Below, in pieces: positions 8,638 to 17,859 of a DNA stretch of 47,725 nucleotides. The notes under the pieces were generated by a model. It searched no databases and was not told the DNA's origin. It was given only the letters and a program-made list of their open reading frames with translations. Origin of the DNA: Comamonadaceae bacterium (GTDB lineage Bacteria; Pseudomonadota; Gammaproteobacteria; Burkholderiales; Burkholderiaceae_C); contig BJGT01000012.1 of assembly GCA_014190675.1 (NCBI GenBank), forward strand, positions 1 to 47,725. Direction: 5' to 3'. Made by a program: the position numbers and the translations under genes. How positions within the stretch are numbered: the first letter of the stretch is position 1; the number at the start of each line of letters is the position of its first letter.

Positions 8638-8910
8638 ATGGCACGCAGCGTCAATTGCATCAAACTAGGCATACCGGCCGAAGGCCTGGATTTTCCGCCC
8701 TACCCCGGGGAGCTGGGCAAGCGCATCTGGGAGAGCGTCAGCAAGGAGGCCTGGGCCGCCTGGCTCAAGCACCAAACCATGCTGGTGAATGAAAACCGCC
8801 TGAGCCTGGCCGACGCCCGGGCACGCCAGTACCTGGCGCGCCAAATGGAAAATCATTTTTTTGGCGACGGTGCAGACGCCGCCCAGGGTTACGTCCCGCC
8901 GACCGCCTGA
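8638..8910 (+). CDS. yggX: YggX-type Fe(II)-trafficking / oxidative damage protection protein
   Basis: The protein is 90 residues, the normal size. It begins [11 protein letters not shown] with the conserved Cys7 and continues with the typical [14 protein letters not shown] and [20 protein letters not shown] stretches and a [11 protein letters not shown] end. YggX protects iron-sulfur clusters from oxidation and may carry labile iron in the cytoplasm. AAAGG lies about ten bases upstream of the start. Fourteen bases separate its stop from the preferred mnmC start. Confidence 0.93.
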   Translation: MARSVNCIKLGIPAEGLDFPPYPGELGKRIWESVSKEAWAAWLKHQTMLVNENRLSLADARARQYLARQMENHFFGDGADAAQGYVPPTA

Positions 8911-8923
8911 GCCGGCCTGGCGC

Positions 8924-10726
8924 ATGGCTGAGCCAGACGCCGCCGATTTTTTACGCATCTGCCGCCTGCCCGGGGCTTGGGCCCGGCAGCCGGCCTGGCG
9001 GCTGCTCGACACCTGCTTTGGCAACGCTGCGCGATTTTTGGGCGTTTGGGAAGCTTGGCAACAGGACCCCGATCGCCCGGCGCTGCTCCACTATGTGGGG
9101 CTAAGCCAGCAGGCCCTGCTGCCAGAATTGCTGCTCGGCGCGGCGCATCAAACACCGGGCCGGCGGGCACTGGCAAGCGCCTTGGCAGAACAATGCCAGG
9201 GCCTGGGGCCGGGTTTTCACCGAATCAGCTTGCACCACGGCCAACTGCTGCTGACGCTTTGCGTGGGCGAGCTGCAGCCGATGCTGCGTCAGCAGCGCTT
9301 TGACGCTGACGCGATTTTCCTGGACCCAGGCCCGGCAGGCCTGGTTGAAGGGGCACCCTGGAACCTCTTTGGCATCAAGGCGCTGGCCCGCTTGGCCCGC
9401 CGAGAGAGCCGGCTGGCCCTGCCCGCAAATCGGCCGGCCTGGACCGACGCTGCGCTCAAGCAGTGCGGGTTTGTGCTCGACCCTGGGCTTGAACTGGCGG
9501 CCGCGGGGCTCGCCGGCGCCGAATTCCAACCCGCTTGGCACTTGAAAATCGGCCCCAGCACCGCCGCTGCGGCAGTGCCGGGGGCAGGCGCACGCTGCGC
9601 GGTGGTGGGCGGGGGCTTGGCCGGCGCCAGTGTTGCCGCTGCGCTGGCCCGGCGTGGCTGGCAAGTGCAGGTGCTAGACGCCGCTGAGCTGCCCGCCTGC
9701 GGCGCCTCCAGCCTGCCAGTGGGCCTGGCAGTGCCACATGTCTCGGTGGACGACTGCGCCCTCTCCAGGCTGTCGCGCAGCGGTCTGCGGTTGTTGCTGG
9801 CACAGGCGCAGGCGCTGCTGCGCCCGGGCCAGGACTGGCATGCCAGCGGCGTGCTGGAGCGTGATTTTGAACCAGATGGCCCCGCGACAGATCGGTGGCA
9901 TGCGCAGGCCTGCTGGGTCAAGCCGGCCGCCTTGGTGCAGGCCTGGCTGGCTCAGCCCGGTGTGCAGTTTGCCGGGCGGTGTCGGGTGGCGAGCCTGCGC
10001 CGCCAAGCTCAGCACTGGGACTTGCTGGGCGACAGGGGGCAGTTACTGGCCAGCGCGCAACGCGTGGTGCTGGCCAACGCCCATGCCCTGCCCGCCTTGC
10101 TTCAGGCCTGCCGCAGAGCCGAACCGGGCCTCGACATCGCTGAGCCACCACGGGCTTTGACGGCAGTTCACGGGCAGCTTTCCTGGGCCTTGCACAGTGC
10201 CCAGGCCGGGCAGGGTCTGGGCCCTTTCCCGCCCTTCCCGGTCAACGGCGCCGGCAGCCTTCTGCCCTGGGTACCGCTGGCTGGGTCGCAGGCCTGGTAT
10301 GCCGGCGCCACTTACAGCGCTGCGCAAGACCCACAGCAGACCGAGCAGCAGGGGCACCAAGCCAACCTGGCGCGGCTCACTGCGCTGCTGCCTGAACTAG
10401 GCCGGCAGCTCGCACCGCTATTTGCCGCCCAGCAGGTGCAGGCCTGGCGCAACACGCGCTGCGTCAGCGCCGACCGCCTGCCTCTGCTTGGCCCGCTGAG
10501 CAACGGCCCCGACCTGGGTTTGTGGGTTTGCACGGCGATGGGCTCGCGCGGTCTGATGTTCTCGGTTTTGTGCGCCGAACTGCTGGCCGCCATGTGGGGT
10601 GGCGAGCCCCTGCCCGTGGAGGCCAGGCTGGCCAAGCAGCTCGAGGCCTTGCGCGGCCGACAGCGGCCGGCTCAGCCCGCAGCGGCCGGGGCGCTGGGCG
10701 TGGCCGGCCGGCCCATGCCCAGGTAG
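8924..10726 (+). CDS. mnmC: MnmC-like tRNA wobble-uridine protein with degenerate methyltransferase half
   Basis: The protein has about 600 residues. The C-terminal two-thirds is a FAD-dependent oxidoreductase: the dinucleotide motif VVGGGLAGASVAAALARRGW near residue 220 and a typical TAMGSRGLMFSVLCAELLAA end match the cmnm5s2U34 oxidase half of MnmC. The N-terminal part aligns with the methyltransferase half by position but has lost its motifs: the SAM loop expected as GFGTGLNFL reads CFGNAARFL, and the FLDGFAPAKNP region reads FLDPGPAGLVEG. The usual first 30 or so residues with the F-D-x-Y motif are also missing. The start at 8924 avoids the overlap with yggX that the 8861 alternative would require. 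Its 3' end overlaps the convergent livF end by 55 bases. Confidence 0.8.
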   Translation: MAEPDAADFLRICRLPGAWARQPAWRLLDTCFGNAARFLGVWEAWQQDPDRPALLHYVGLSQQALLPELLLGAAHQTPGRRALASALAEQCQGLGPGFHRISLHHGQLLLTLCVGELQPMLRQQRFDADAIFLDPGPAGLVEGAPWNLFGIKALARLARRESRLALPANRPAWTDAALKQCGFVLDPGLELAAAGLAGAEFQPAWHLKIGPSTAAAAVPGAGARCAVVGGGLAGASVAAALARRGWQVQVLDAAELPACGASSLPVGLAVPHVSVDDCALSRLSRSGLRLLLAQAQALLRPGQDWHASGVLERDFEPDGPATDRWHAQACWVKPAALVQAWLAQPGVQFAGRCRVASLRRQAQHWDLLGDRGQLLASAQRVVLANAHALPALLQACRRAEPGLDIAEPPRALTAVHGQLSWALHSAQAGQGLGPFPPFPVNGAGSLLPWVPLAGSQAWYAGATYSAAQDPQQTEQQGHQANLARLTALLPELGRQLAPLFAAQQVQAWRNTRCVSADRLPLLGPLSNGPDLGLWVCTAMGSRGLMFSVLCAELLAAMWGGEPLPVEARLAKQLEALRGRQRPAQPAAAGALGVAGRPMPR

Positions 10727-11430
10727 GTGTCGATGATGCGTTGGTCATGCAGCAGGGCCTGGGCCTGACCGCTCAACGCGAGGGCGCCCATCTCGAGCAC
10801 ATAGGCCCGGTCTGCCACCTGCAGGGCGGCACGGGCATTTTGCTCAACCAGCAACACAGCCACGCCAAGTTGGCGCAGCGAGGCCACCACCTGCAAGACC
10901 TCCCGAATAATCAGCGGAGCCAAGCCCAGAGAGGGCTCGTCAAGCATCAACAGGCGCGGGCGGGCCATCAAGGCACGGCCAATTGCCAGCATCTGGCGCT
11001 CCCCGCCGGAGAGGGTTGCCGCCAATTGGCTGCGCCGCTCTTGCAAGCGGGGAAAGATGGCAAACACCTCCTGCATGCGCTGAGCCTGGTCGCGCTGCCC
11101 GCGGCGCCAAGGCGAAAACCCGCCAAGCAGCAGATTGTCATGAACCGACATCTCGCCAAACAGTTCGCGCTTCTCGGGCACCAGGGCCACGCCATGCGCC
11201 ACCATCGCCTCGACCTGAATCCTGCGCATGGCCAGGCCGTCGAGCCGCAGTTGACCGCTGGCTGGCAGCAGACCCATGATGGCGCACAGCAGCGTGCTCT
11301 TGCCCGCGCCATTGGGGCCGATCACAGCCACGATCTCGCCCTGGGCAATCGACAGGCTCACTCGGTGAACCGCCTGCACAGCGCCGTAAGAGACGCAGAA
11401 GTCGCTGATCTCAAGCAGGTTCTGGCTCAT
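10672..11430 (-). CDS. livF: Branched-chain-amino-acid-type ABC transporter ATPase (LivF type)
   Basis: This ATP-binding protein has 252 residues, with Walker [10 protein letters not shown] at 38-46, signature LSGGERQM and Walker B LLMLDEPSLGL. Its size and the sequence VEQNARAALQVADRAYVLEMG place it in the LivF group. It is the last gene of the long leftward operon and its start overlaps the stop of the fused permease/ATPase by ATGA. With that partner it forms the cytoplasmic motor of a type-I-binding-protein (Liv/HAAT) importer. The operon context suggests an aromatic acid such as phenylacetate as cargo, not necessarily branched-chain amino acids. The 3' end overlaps convergent mnmC. Confidence 0.9.
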   Translation of the reverse strand: MSQNLLEISDFCVSYGAVQAVHRVSLSIAQGEIVAVIGPNGAGKSTLLCAIMGLLPASGQLRLDGLAMRRIQVEAMVAHGVALVPEKRELFGEMSVHDNLLLGGFSPWRRGQRDQAQRMQEVFAIFPRLQERRSQLAATLSGGERQMLAIGRALMARPRLLMLDEPSLGLAPLIIREVLQVVASLRQLGVAVLLVEQNARAALQVADRAYVLEMGALALSGQAQALLHDQRIIDTYLGMGRPATPSAPAAAG

Positions 11431-13256
11431 GTCTCAGGCCCCTGGAGATCGTCAACGCCGACGCCGAGGTAGGCCTCGCGCACACGGTGGTCGGCTTGCA
11501 CCTGTGCGGGCGTACCACGGCAAATCACGCCGCCAAACTCCATCACCGTGACCCGGTCGGCCAGGTTCATCACAAACTCCATGTCATGCTCGACCACCAA
11601 AATACCCAGGCCCTGGGCGCGCAGCTGTTTTAGGAGCGTAGCGAGCGCCTGCTTTTCAAGGTGCCGCAGTCCGGCAGCGGGCTCGTCGAGCAGCAGCAGT
11701 AGCGGCCCGCCGGCCAGGGCGCGGGCGATTTCGACGGTTCTTTGTTGCCCGAGGGACAGAGAGGCCGCCGGCAGATCAGCCCAGCCAGACAAGCCGCAAC
11801 GCTCAATTTGCAAACGGGCATGGGCCAACAGCGCGGCCTCCTCGGCCCGGTCAAGCCGCAACATGGCGGCAAGCCAGCCGTGGCGGCCCAGCCGGTGGGC
11901 ACCGAGGGCAACATTATCCAGAACACTGCGCTGCCCCAGCAGACGCACATGCTGAAACGTGCGGCCTAAACCAAGTTGGGCAAAAGACCGGGCGGCCCGC
12001 CCGGTCATGCCTTGCCCGAGCAGTTCAACATCGCCTGCGCAGGGCTCATCCACGCCCGAAACCAGGTTAAAAAAAGTGCTTTTGCCAGCGCCATTGGGGC
12101 CGATCAAGGCATGCACCTCGCCGGCCAGCACAGTCAAACTGACCGCGTCGTTGGCAACCAAGCCGCCAAATCGTTTGGTCAGACCGCGTGTTTCGAGCAG
12201 CACAGCGCCCGGCGCTGCCAGCGCCGGCTGCGGCCAGGGAGCATGCTGCATCGGGGTGGCGGCTGCTGGCGCCTTGACCCAGCGCCGACTGAGCCGGGCC
12301 ATGATGGGCCACAGTCCGTCGGCCGCCCGGTGCAGCATGACCAGCATCAGCAGGCCGAAAACGATGACCTCAAAATTGCCGCTGCGCCCCAGCAGGTGGG
12401 GAAGAATGTCTTGCAGCCGGGCCTTGAGCAACGTGATCAGCCCGGCCCCCAGCACCGCACCCCAGAGGTGACCCGAGCCGCCGACCACGGCCATGAACAG
12501 GTATTCGATGCCAATGTTCAGGTTAAACGGGGTTGGGTTCACAAAGCGTTGCAAGTGAGCGTAAAACCATCCTGAGACCGCTGCCAGCAGTGCGGCCAGC
12601 ACAAACACTTTGACCCGGTAGCGCGCGGTGTTCACGCCCATTGACTCGGCCATGACACGCCCGTTTTTGAGCGAGCGAATAGCACGCCCCTCGCGCGAGT
12701 CGAGCAGGTTGTGCAGCATCCACAAGCTCAGCAGCAGCACTGCCCAGATCAGCGGCCCGAGCGAGCGCGGCGAGGCCAGCGACAGCCCAGCGAGCAGCAG
12801 CGGGGGTAGGCCACCAATGCCCGTGTGTCCGCCCAAGGCGTCCATGTTGCCGAACAAAAAATACAGGCTCAGCCCCCAGGCGATGGTGCACAACGGCAAG
12901 TAGTGGCCCGAGAGTTTGAGCGTGATGGCACCCAGGCCCCAAGCCAGGCCGGCGGTTAGCGCCAAGCCCAGCAGCAAGCCCAGCCAAGGCCACAGGGCTG
13001 GCGGCAGCAGGCCAGTCAAGGCGGCTGAGCTCAGGGGCGAGACACAGACCCAGGCGGTGGCATAGGCGCCGGTACCGACAAAGGCGGCTTGGCCAAAAGA
13101 CGTCATGCCACCAACCCCAGTCAGCATGACCAGGCCGACCGCCACCAGCGCATACAGCGCAATGTAGTTCAGCAGGGTCACGGTGAACTCGGGCAGCCAG
13201 GCCCAGGCCAGCGCCAACAGTGCCACCGCGGCCACGGTGAGGTGGCGCGGCGTCAT
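11427..13256 (-). CDS. Fused LivM-type permease and LivG-type ATPase
   Basis: This single 609-residue protein joins two subunits. Residues 1-330 are a multi-span permease of the LivM family ([20 protein letters not shown] and [18 protein letters not shown] are typical). After a proline/alanine linker, residues 350-609 form a LivG-type ATPase with Walker [10 protein letters not shown], signature [15 protein letters not shown] and Walker [13 protein letters not shown]. Such LivMG fusions are familiar in Burkholderiales. The start overlaps the livH stop and the stop overlaps the livF start, both as ATGA, so the three are translationally coupled. Confidence 0.92.
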   Translation of the reverse strand: MTPRHLTVAAVALLALAWAWLPEFTVTLLNYIALYALVAVGLVMLTGVGGMTSFGQAAFVGTGAYATAWVCVSPLSSAALTGLLPPALWPWLGLLLGLALTAGLAWGLGAITLKLSGHYLPLCTIAWGLSLYFLFGNMDALGGHTGIGGLPPLLLAGLSLASPRSLGPLIWAVLLLSLWMLHNLLDSREGRAIRSLKNGRVMAESMGVNTARYRVKVFVLAALLAAVSGWFYAHLQRFVNPTPFNLNIGIEYLFMAVVGGSGHLWGAVLGAGLITLLKARLQDILPHLLGRSGNFEVIVFGLLMLVMLHRAADGLWPIMARLSRRWVKAPAAATPMQHAPWPQPALAAPGAVLLETRGLTKRFGGLVANDAVSLTVLAGEVHALIGPNGAGKSTFFNLVSGVDEPCAGDVELLGQGMTGRAARSFAQLGLGRTFQHVRLLGQRSVLDNVALGAHRLGRHGWLAAMLRLDRAEEAALLAHARLQIERCGLSGWADLPAASLSLGQQRTVEIARALAGGPLLLLLDEPAAGLRHLEKQALATLLKQLRAQGLGILVVEHDMEFVMNLADRVTVMEFGGVICRGTPAQVQADHRVREAYLGVGVDDLQGPET

Positions 13257-14278
13257 TCTTCGTCCTCAACATGGCGGCTGCGCAGTGAGCGCCACCACAG
13301 AACCGGGATGATCAGGGTGAAGACGATCACTTCTTTAAAAGCGCTCGCCCAAAATGAGGAAAAAGCCTCGAGCTGACCCACCAGCACAGCCCCAGCCAGC
13401 GCCAGCGGATAGCTCGCCAGGCCGCCAATGATGGCCGCAACAAAACCCTTCAGACCGATCAAAAAACCGGTGTCGTAATAAACCGTGGTAATCGGCGCTA
13501 TCAACAAACCAGACACTGCGCCAATCAGACCCGCCAGGGCAAAGCTGAGGTCACCGCAGAGTTCGGTCGGAATACCCATCAGGCGCGCGCCCACCCGGTT
13601 CATGGCGGTGGCGCGCAGCGCCCGGCCGATCATGGTTCGGTCAAAAAACAAAAACAGCACGCACACCAAGGCGAGTACCACCCCCACCACCACCAGCGAT
13701 TGCCCACTGAGCGTGATACCACCCACATCCAGGCGGGCTTCTGAGAACGCCGGCGTGCGCGAGCCTTCGGCGCCAAAAAACACCAGGCCCAGGCCGACCA
13801 GCACCCCGTGCAGGGCAACCGAAACAATCAGCAGCAGCAGCACACTGGCGTCAGCCAGCGGCCGGTAGGCCAGGCGGTAGAGCAAAGGCCCCAAAGGGCT
13901 GACCAGCAACAACGTGGCTGCGGCCTGCGCCGCCAGCGAGCGGGGCCCCAGCAACACCCACAGGGCCGCCAGGCCGGGCAACACCAGTGTCCAAACCAGG
14001 GTCGCCGCCCAGCCCACCGCAATACCCCTGGTCGAGCGCCAGATTTCTGTGGCAAGCGTGAGTGCGGCCAAGCCCAGCAACAACCAAAGCGTCAGCGGTG
14101 TGCGCCCGGTGTTGAGCATGGCCATGCTCAGGGCCGCAAAGGCTACCAACTCGCCTTGTGGAATAAAAATCACGCGGGTGACCGAGAACACCAGAACCAA
14201 GGCCAGGGCCATAAGGCCATAGACGGCACCGTTGACCAGGCCGTCCTGCATCAGTAACAGGGCAATCTGCAAATCCAT
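13253..14278 (-). CDS. livH: Branched-chain-amino-acid-type ABC transporter permease (LivH type)
   Basis: This hydrophobic inner-membrane permease has 341 residues. [20 protein letters not shown] and the downstream [12 protein letters not shown] are typical of LivH, as is [19 protein letters not shown] near the C-terminus. A ribosome-binding site, GAAGG, lies several bases upstream of the ATG. It follows livK after 78 bases that contain a strong stem-loop (14322-14340), and it overlaps the fused livMG gene by four bases. It forms the membrane channel together with the LivM half of the fusion protein. Confidence 0.92.
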   Translation of the reverse strand: MDLQIALLLMQDGLVNGAVYGLMALALVLVFSVTRVIFIPQGELVAFAALSMAMLNTGRTPLTLWLLLGLAALTLATEIWRSTRGIAVGWAATLVWTLVLPGLAALWVLLGPRSLAAQAAATLLLVSPLGPLLYRLAYRPLADASVLLLLIVSVALHGVLVGLGLVFFGAEGSRTPAFSEARLDVGGITLSGQSLVVVGVVLALVCVLFLFFDRTMIGRALRATAMNRVGARLMGIPTELCGDLSFALAGLIGAVSGLLIAPITTVYYDTGFLIGLKGFVAAIIGGLASYPLALAGAVLVGQLEAFSSFWASAFKEVIVFTLIIPVLWWRSLRSRHVEDEE

Positions 14279-14321
14279 GTTTGCCTTCAGTTCAAAGCCG
14301 AACCGCGTTGTCAGCCCGGCC

Positions 14322-14340
14322 GGGGCCCGGTCAGGGCCCC
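14322..14340 (-). other. Intercistronic stem-loop between livK and livH
   Basis: GGGGCCC-GGTCA-GGGCCCC forms a perfect 7-bp GC stem with a five-base loop. No U-run follows in the direction of transcription, so it is unlikely to be a full terminator. Hairpins just after a binding-protein gene commonly protect the upstream mRNA and raise the ratio of binding protein to permease, as in other ABC operons. That role here is inferred. Confidence 0.6.
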
Positions 14341-14356
14341 TTGCTTGGGCGATGGA

Positions 14357-15502
14357 TCAGGGCTGGTATTTCCAGGTGCCGTTCTCGATTTTGACCATCA
14401 CGTGGGCGCGGTCATCAAGGCCCAGGTGGTCGCTGACCGACATCGAAAAGATGCCGTGCGCGCCCGCCACGTCCTTGACCTGCTCCAGCGCATCGCGCAG
14501 CGCGGCGCGGAAAGCTGGCGTACCCGGCGCTGCTGATTTCAGGGCCACCGGCACCGCAGCACTCATCAACAGGCCGGCATCCCAGGCGTGGCCGCCAAAC
14601 GTAGAGACCGAACCTGCGCCGTACTTGGCTTCATAGGCTTTCACATAATTGGTGCCCGCCGCCTTGACTGGATGGCCCATGGGCAGCTGATCGACCACCA
14701 GCATCGGGCCGACCGGCAGGAAGGTGCCCTCCACGTCTTTGCCGCCCACCCGCAGGAAGTCCGCATTGGCCACGCCGTGGGTTTGGTAGAGCTTGCCTGC
14801 ATAGCCGCGCTCTTTGAGCGCTTTTTGCGGCAGGGCGGCCGGCGTACCCGAGCCGGCGATGAGCACCGCATCGGGCTTGGCGGCAACAGTTTTGAGCACC
14901 TGACCGGTCACCGAGGTATCCGAGCGGGCATAGCGCTCGTTCACCGTGATCTGGATGTTCTTGAGCGCTGCAGACTTGCTGAATTCCTGAAACCAGCCCT
15001 CGCCGTAGGCATCAGAAAAGCCGATGAAGGCAACGGTCTTGACCCCACTTTTTGCCATGTGGTTGGCGATCGCCATGGACATCATGATGTCGTTCTGGGG
15101 CGTCTTGAAGACCCAGCGTTTTTTGGCGTCCTGTGGCTCCACGATACGGGCCGAGGCGGCCATTGAAATCATGGGGGTTTGGGCCTCGGCCACCACATCG
15201 ATCATGGCCAGGGAGTTGGGCGTGATGGTCGAGCCAAGGATGATGTCGACCTTGTGCTCTGAGATCAGCTTGCGCGTGTTGCTGACGGCGGCCGTGGTGT
15301 CGGAGGCATCGTCGAGCACGATGTAATTGATTTTTTGTCCCCCAATCGATTGCGGCATCAGCTCAATGGTGTTTTTTTCGGGGATGCCCAGTGAGGCTGC
15401 CGGCCCAGTGGCCGATACGGTCACACCCACGTTGATATCGGCCTGCGCGAGCTGGCTGGCCAGTGCAAGGGCCGCAATGGCCAATGGCTTGAGAAGTTTC
15501 AT
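14357..15502 (-). CDS. Periplasmic binding protein, Liv/HAAT type, of the paa-linked ABC importer
   Basis: This secreted solute-binding protein has 381 residues. The N-terminus MKLLKPLAIAALALASQLAQA is a clear Sec signal peptide with cleavage about residue 21. The mature part starts DINVGVTVSATGPAASLGI, typical of type I periplasmic binding proteins of the leucine-binding (Peripla_BP_6) group. The strong ribosome-binding site AAGGAG lies inside the end of the upstream tetR gene, with which it overlaps by ATGA. Its place inside the phenylacetate operon suggests that it binds phenylacetate or a related aromatic acid; this is inference from context. Confidence 0.9.
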   Translation of the reverse strand: MKLLKPLAIAALALASQLAQADINVGVTVSATGPAASLGIPEKNTIELMPQSIGGQKINYIVLDDASDTTAAVSNTRKLISEHKVDIILGSTITPNSLAMIDVVAEAQTPMISMAASARIVEPQDAKKRWVFKTPQNDIMMSMAIANHMAKSGVKTVAFIGFSDAYGEGWFQEFSKSAALKNIQITVNERYARSDTSVTGQVLKTVAAKPDAVLIAGSGTPAALPQKALKERGYAGKLYQTHGVANADFLRVGGKDVEGTFLPVGPMLVVDQLPMGHPVKAAGTNYVKAYEAKYGAGSVSTFGGHAWDAGLLMSAAVPVALKSAAPGTPAFRAALRDALEQVKDVAGAHGIFSMSVSDHLGLDDRAHVMVKIENGTWKYQP

Positions 15503-16200
15503 GCTGAGTCTCCTTTTAGGTTTGGTTTCGTCACGCGCTTTTTAACATGCTTGCCGGCTTGCGCCAGGACGTCAGCCGGCAAATCCAGGCCGGGGGGCAG
15601 CGCGAGCGCCCCCAGACCACCGAGAAAAAGATCGGCCACCATGGGCGCCAGGGCGTCATGGCTCATGCTGCCGCCTGGCTTCATCCAGGTAAACAGCCAG
15701 TTGATCATGCCAAACAGCAGCATGGTGAGGGGCTTGGCCAACAGGGCCTGATGGAGGTCAGGGCGGATGCCGCCCACCAGCCTGGCAAATGCGGCCACGA
15801 TGTCGCGCTCCTTGCCCAGCACCCGCTCACGGTCCGGCGGTTGGAGAAACTTGACATCTTCTGTCAAGACCCGGTGCGCGTCCTGAGCATGGACATACTC
15901 AGCCACAAAACTACAAATCAAGGCATGCAGTTGCTGCTGTGCCTGCGCCGGGGTCAGGCTGTCCCGGCTCGCCGGGGAGACCAGCAGCAACAGGCGCGAG
16001 ACCTGGCCATCGGTCAAGCTGAGCAGCAAACTGTATTTGTCCTCAAAGTAATGGTAGAGCGTGGCCTTGGAGAGCCCACAGGCCTGCGCCACTTGGTTCA
16101 TCGAGGTCGCCGGGTAACCGCCGCGGGCAAACAGGTGCGCCGCCTGCGCCAGAATGGCATCACGCTGAACCTCGTAGCCGGGGGAGCGTCCGCGTGGCAT
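15499..16200 (-). CDS. paaR: TetR-family regulator, PaaR-like
   Basis: This regulator has 233 residues, with an N-terminal TetR helix-turn-helix around residues 12-58 (AILAQAAHLFARGGYPATSM, then VAQACGLSKATLYHYF). The C-terminal ligand domain is not diagnostic. It lies 12 bases after paaE and overlaps the binding-protein gene, so it is inside the operon it probably controls. In beta-proteobacteria a TetR protein, PaaR, represses paa genes and is released by phenylacetyl-CoA. The palindrome at 21890-21903 upstream of paaI is a good operator candidate. The symbol is assigned by context. Confidence 0.75.
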   Translation of the reverse strand: MPRGRSPGYEVQRDAILAQAAHLFARGGYPATSMNQVAQACGLSKATLYHYFEDKYSLLLSLTDGQVSRLLLLVSPASRDSLTPAQAQQQLHALICSFVAEYVHAQDAHRVLTEDVKFLQPPDRERVLGKERDIVAAFARLVGGIRPDLHQALLAKPLTMLLFGMINWLFTWMKPGGSMSHDALAPMVADLFLGGLGALALPPGLDLPADVLAQAGKHVKKRVTKPNLKGDSA

Positions 16201-16212
16201 CAGGCTGGGCGC

Positions 16213-17298
16213 TCAGCGCTCGTCAAAGGACAAAACCAGGCGCTCACTCACCGGGTGGGCCTGGCAGGTGAGCACAAAACCAGCCGCCAGCTCGGCCTGG
16301 TCGAGCGCGAAATTTCGGCTCATGCGCACCTGCCCTTGCAGCACCTTGGCGCGGCAGGTGCCGCAAACGCCCGAGGTGCAGGCAAAGGGCAACTCAAGCC
16401 CGGCGGCCGCGCCACAGGCCAGCAGACTGGGCTGGCTGCGGTGAAACTCAAGCTCGCGGCGCAGTCCGTCCCGGATGATCAGCACCCGGGATATTTCCGG
16501 GTCTCCCGGCAGCATCTGCGGCAGATCAGCTGCGGCCACTCCGGTGGCCTGCGCCGCCACGCCAAAGCGTTCAATATGAATGCTTTGCTCGGGCACACCG
16601 GAGGCGAGCAAAGCAGCCTGCGCCTCGTCATTCATCTGAAACGGGCCGCAAATATAGGCATGGTCAATGCTTGCGGGGGCCAGCACACTGGACAAAAACT
16701 GCGCCACCTTGTGCCGGTCGAGCAGCCCCATGTTCAGGTCAGCGTCGGTCTGTTCGTCAGAAAACACATGGTGCACCGACAGGCGCGACATATAACGATT
16801 TTTCAAGTCCTCAATATCGGCTTTGAACATGGTGGAGCGCAGCTGCCGGTTGCCATAAATCAGGGTAAAGCGGCTGTGCGGTTCGCGTGCCAGCAGTGTT
16901 TTCATGATGGACAAAATCGGCGTGATACCACTGCCCCCGGCCAGCCCCACATGGTGCCGGCGTTGCGCCGGCGCAAGCGGGACAAAAAAGCGGCCTTGGG
17001 GCGGCATCACCTGCAAGCTGTCGCCAACCCGCAATTCACTGTTGAGCCAGTTTGAAAAAACTCCGCCCTTGACCCGACGTACGGCCACCCGCAGGGCGCC
17101 ATCGTCGACCCCGGCACAAATTGAATAGGCGCGGCGCAGATCCTGCCCATGCACCTTGGCGCGCAGTGTCAGGTACTGGCCCTGGGTGAAAGCAAACACT
17201 GACGCGAGGGCCGCGGGAACCTCGAAATTCAGCACCACAGCCTCGGCCGTGTCGGGCTGCACCGCACTGACTGTGAGTTGATGGAAATCCAGGCGCAT
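16213..17298 (-). CDS. paaE: Phenylacetyl-CoA epoxidase reductase subunit PaaE
   Basis: This reductase has about 361 residues: an FAD domain (RRAYSICAG), an NAD(P)-binding region (GLAGGSGITPILSIMKTLL) and a C-terminal plant-type 2Fe-2S domain with FACTSGVCGTCRAKV plus a last cysteine in VLTCQAHP. PaaE passes NADPH electrons to the PaaABC di-iron oxygenase complex in the cytoplasm. The ATG at 17298 is preferred; an in-frame TTG two codons upstream (17304) adjoins the paaD stop. It is the last structural paa gene before the regulator. Confidence 0.93.
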   Translation of the reverse strand: MRLDFHQLTVSAVQPDTAEAVVLNFEVPAALASVFAFTQGQYLTLRAKVHGQDLRRAYSICAGVDDGALRVAVRRVKGGVFSNWLNSELRVGDSLQVMPPQGRFFVPLAPAQRRHHVGLAGGSGITPILSIMKTLLAREPHSRFTLIYGNRQLRSTMFKADIEDLKNRYMSRLSVHHVFSDEQTDADLNMGLLDRHKVAQFLSSVLAPASIDHAYICGPFQMNDEAQAALLASGVPEQSIHIERFGVAAQATGVAAADLPQMLPGDPEISRVLIIRDGLRRELEFHRSQPSLLACGAAAGLELPFACTSGVCGTCRAKVLQGQVRMSRNFALDQAELAAGFVLTCQAHPVSERLVLSFDER

Positions 17299-17304
17299 GG
17301 TCAA

Positions 17305-17859
17305 TCAGATGGGCTTGAAGTGTTCAAACGGCTCCAGGCAATCCAGGCAGCGGTGGAGCGACTTGCAGGCTGTCGAACCAAAAGCCGACAGACGCTCGGT
17401 GCGGTGGCTCTCGCACCGGGGGCAGGCCAGTGCAGCCGGCTTGGCACGGTAGGCCACAAAATGCATAGGCTGCGTCAAAGCGCTCGCCACCGGGCCGGGG
17501 GGTGCAATGCCGTAGTCCTGCAATTTGCGCCGTCCTGCCGGGCTGATCCAGTCGGTGGTCCAGGCCGGTGCCCGCTGCAGCAGCACCCGGGCCGGGCCCA
17601 GGCCGGCGTCGTCCAGGGCCTGGAGCACTTGGCGCTCTATGAGCTCGGTGGCCGGGCAGCCCGAGTAGGTTGGCGTGAGCACCACCTGCAGTCCCTCACC
17701 GGCGAGCTTGATGTCGCGCACGATGCCCAGATCACACACCGAGAGGGCCGGCACCTCGGGGTCAAGCACGCCCGCCAAGGCCTGCCAAGCCTGCTCGATT
17801 CTGCTTTGGTCAGTCAGCCCGCTGCCATAGGACCTTGCAAGCACTGCCTGCGGGCTCAC
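17305..17859 (-). CDS. paaD: Phenylacetyl-CoA epoxidase accessory protein PaaD
   Basis: The protein has about 184 residues. The N-terminal half is a DUF59/MIP18-type domain (LDPEVPALSVCDLGIVRDI, TPTYSGCPATE), and the C-terminal half carries a zinc-ribbon-like set of cysteines (ACPRCESHRTE, then CKSLHRCLDC). PaaD is needed for PaaABCE activity, probably in metal or Fe-S centre maturation, which fits the SufT-like domain. A GTG at 17859 is the likely start because it overlaps the paaC stop as GTGA; a TTG lies one codon upstream. Confidence 0.92.
   Translation of the reverse strand: MSPQAVLARSYGSGLTDQSRIEQAWQALAGVLDPEVPALSVCDLGIVRDIKLAGEGLQVVLTPTYSGCPATELIERQVLQALDDAGLGPARVLLQRAPAWTTDWISPAGRRKLQDYGIAPPGPVASALTQPMHFVAYRAKPAALACPRCESHRTERLSAFGSTACKSLHRCLDCLEPFEHFKPI

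Noticed and set aside
10522-11472. A 316-codon frame antisense to livF
   Set aside because: It starts inside mnmC and covers livF, whose ATPase motifs are complete; the antisense frame has no motif.
15547-17055. A 502-codon frame antisense to the TetR and paaE genes
   Set aside because: It runs across two real genes and their junction, is rich in Gln/His/Arg as expected of a shadow frame, and has no recognisable domain.
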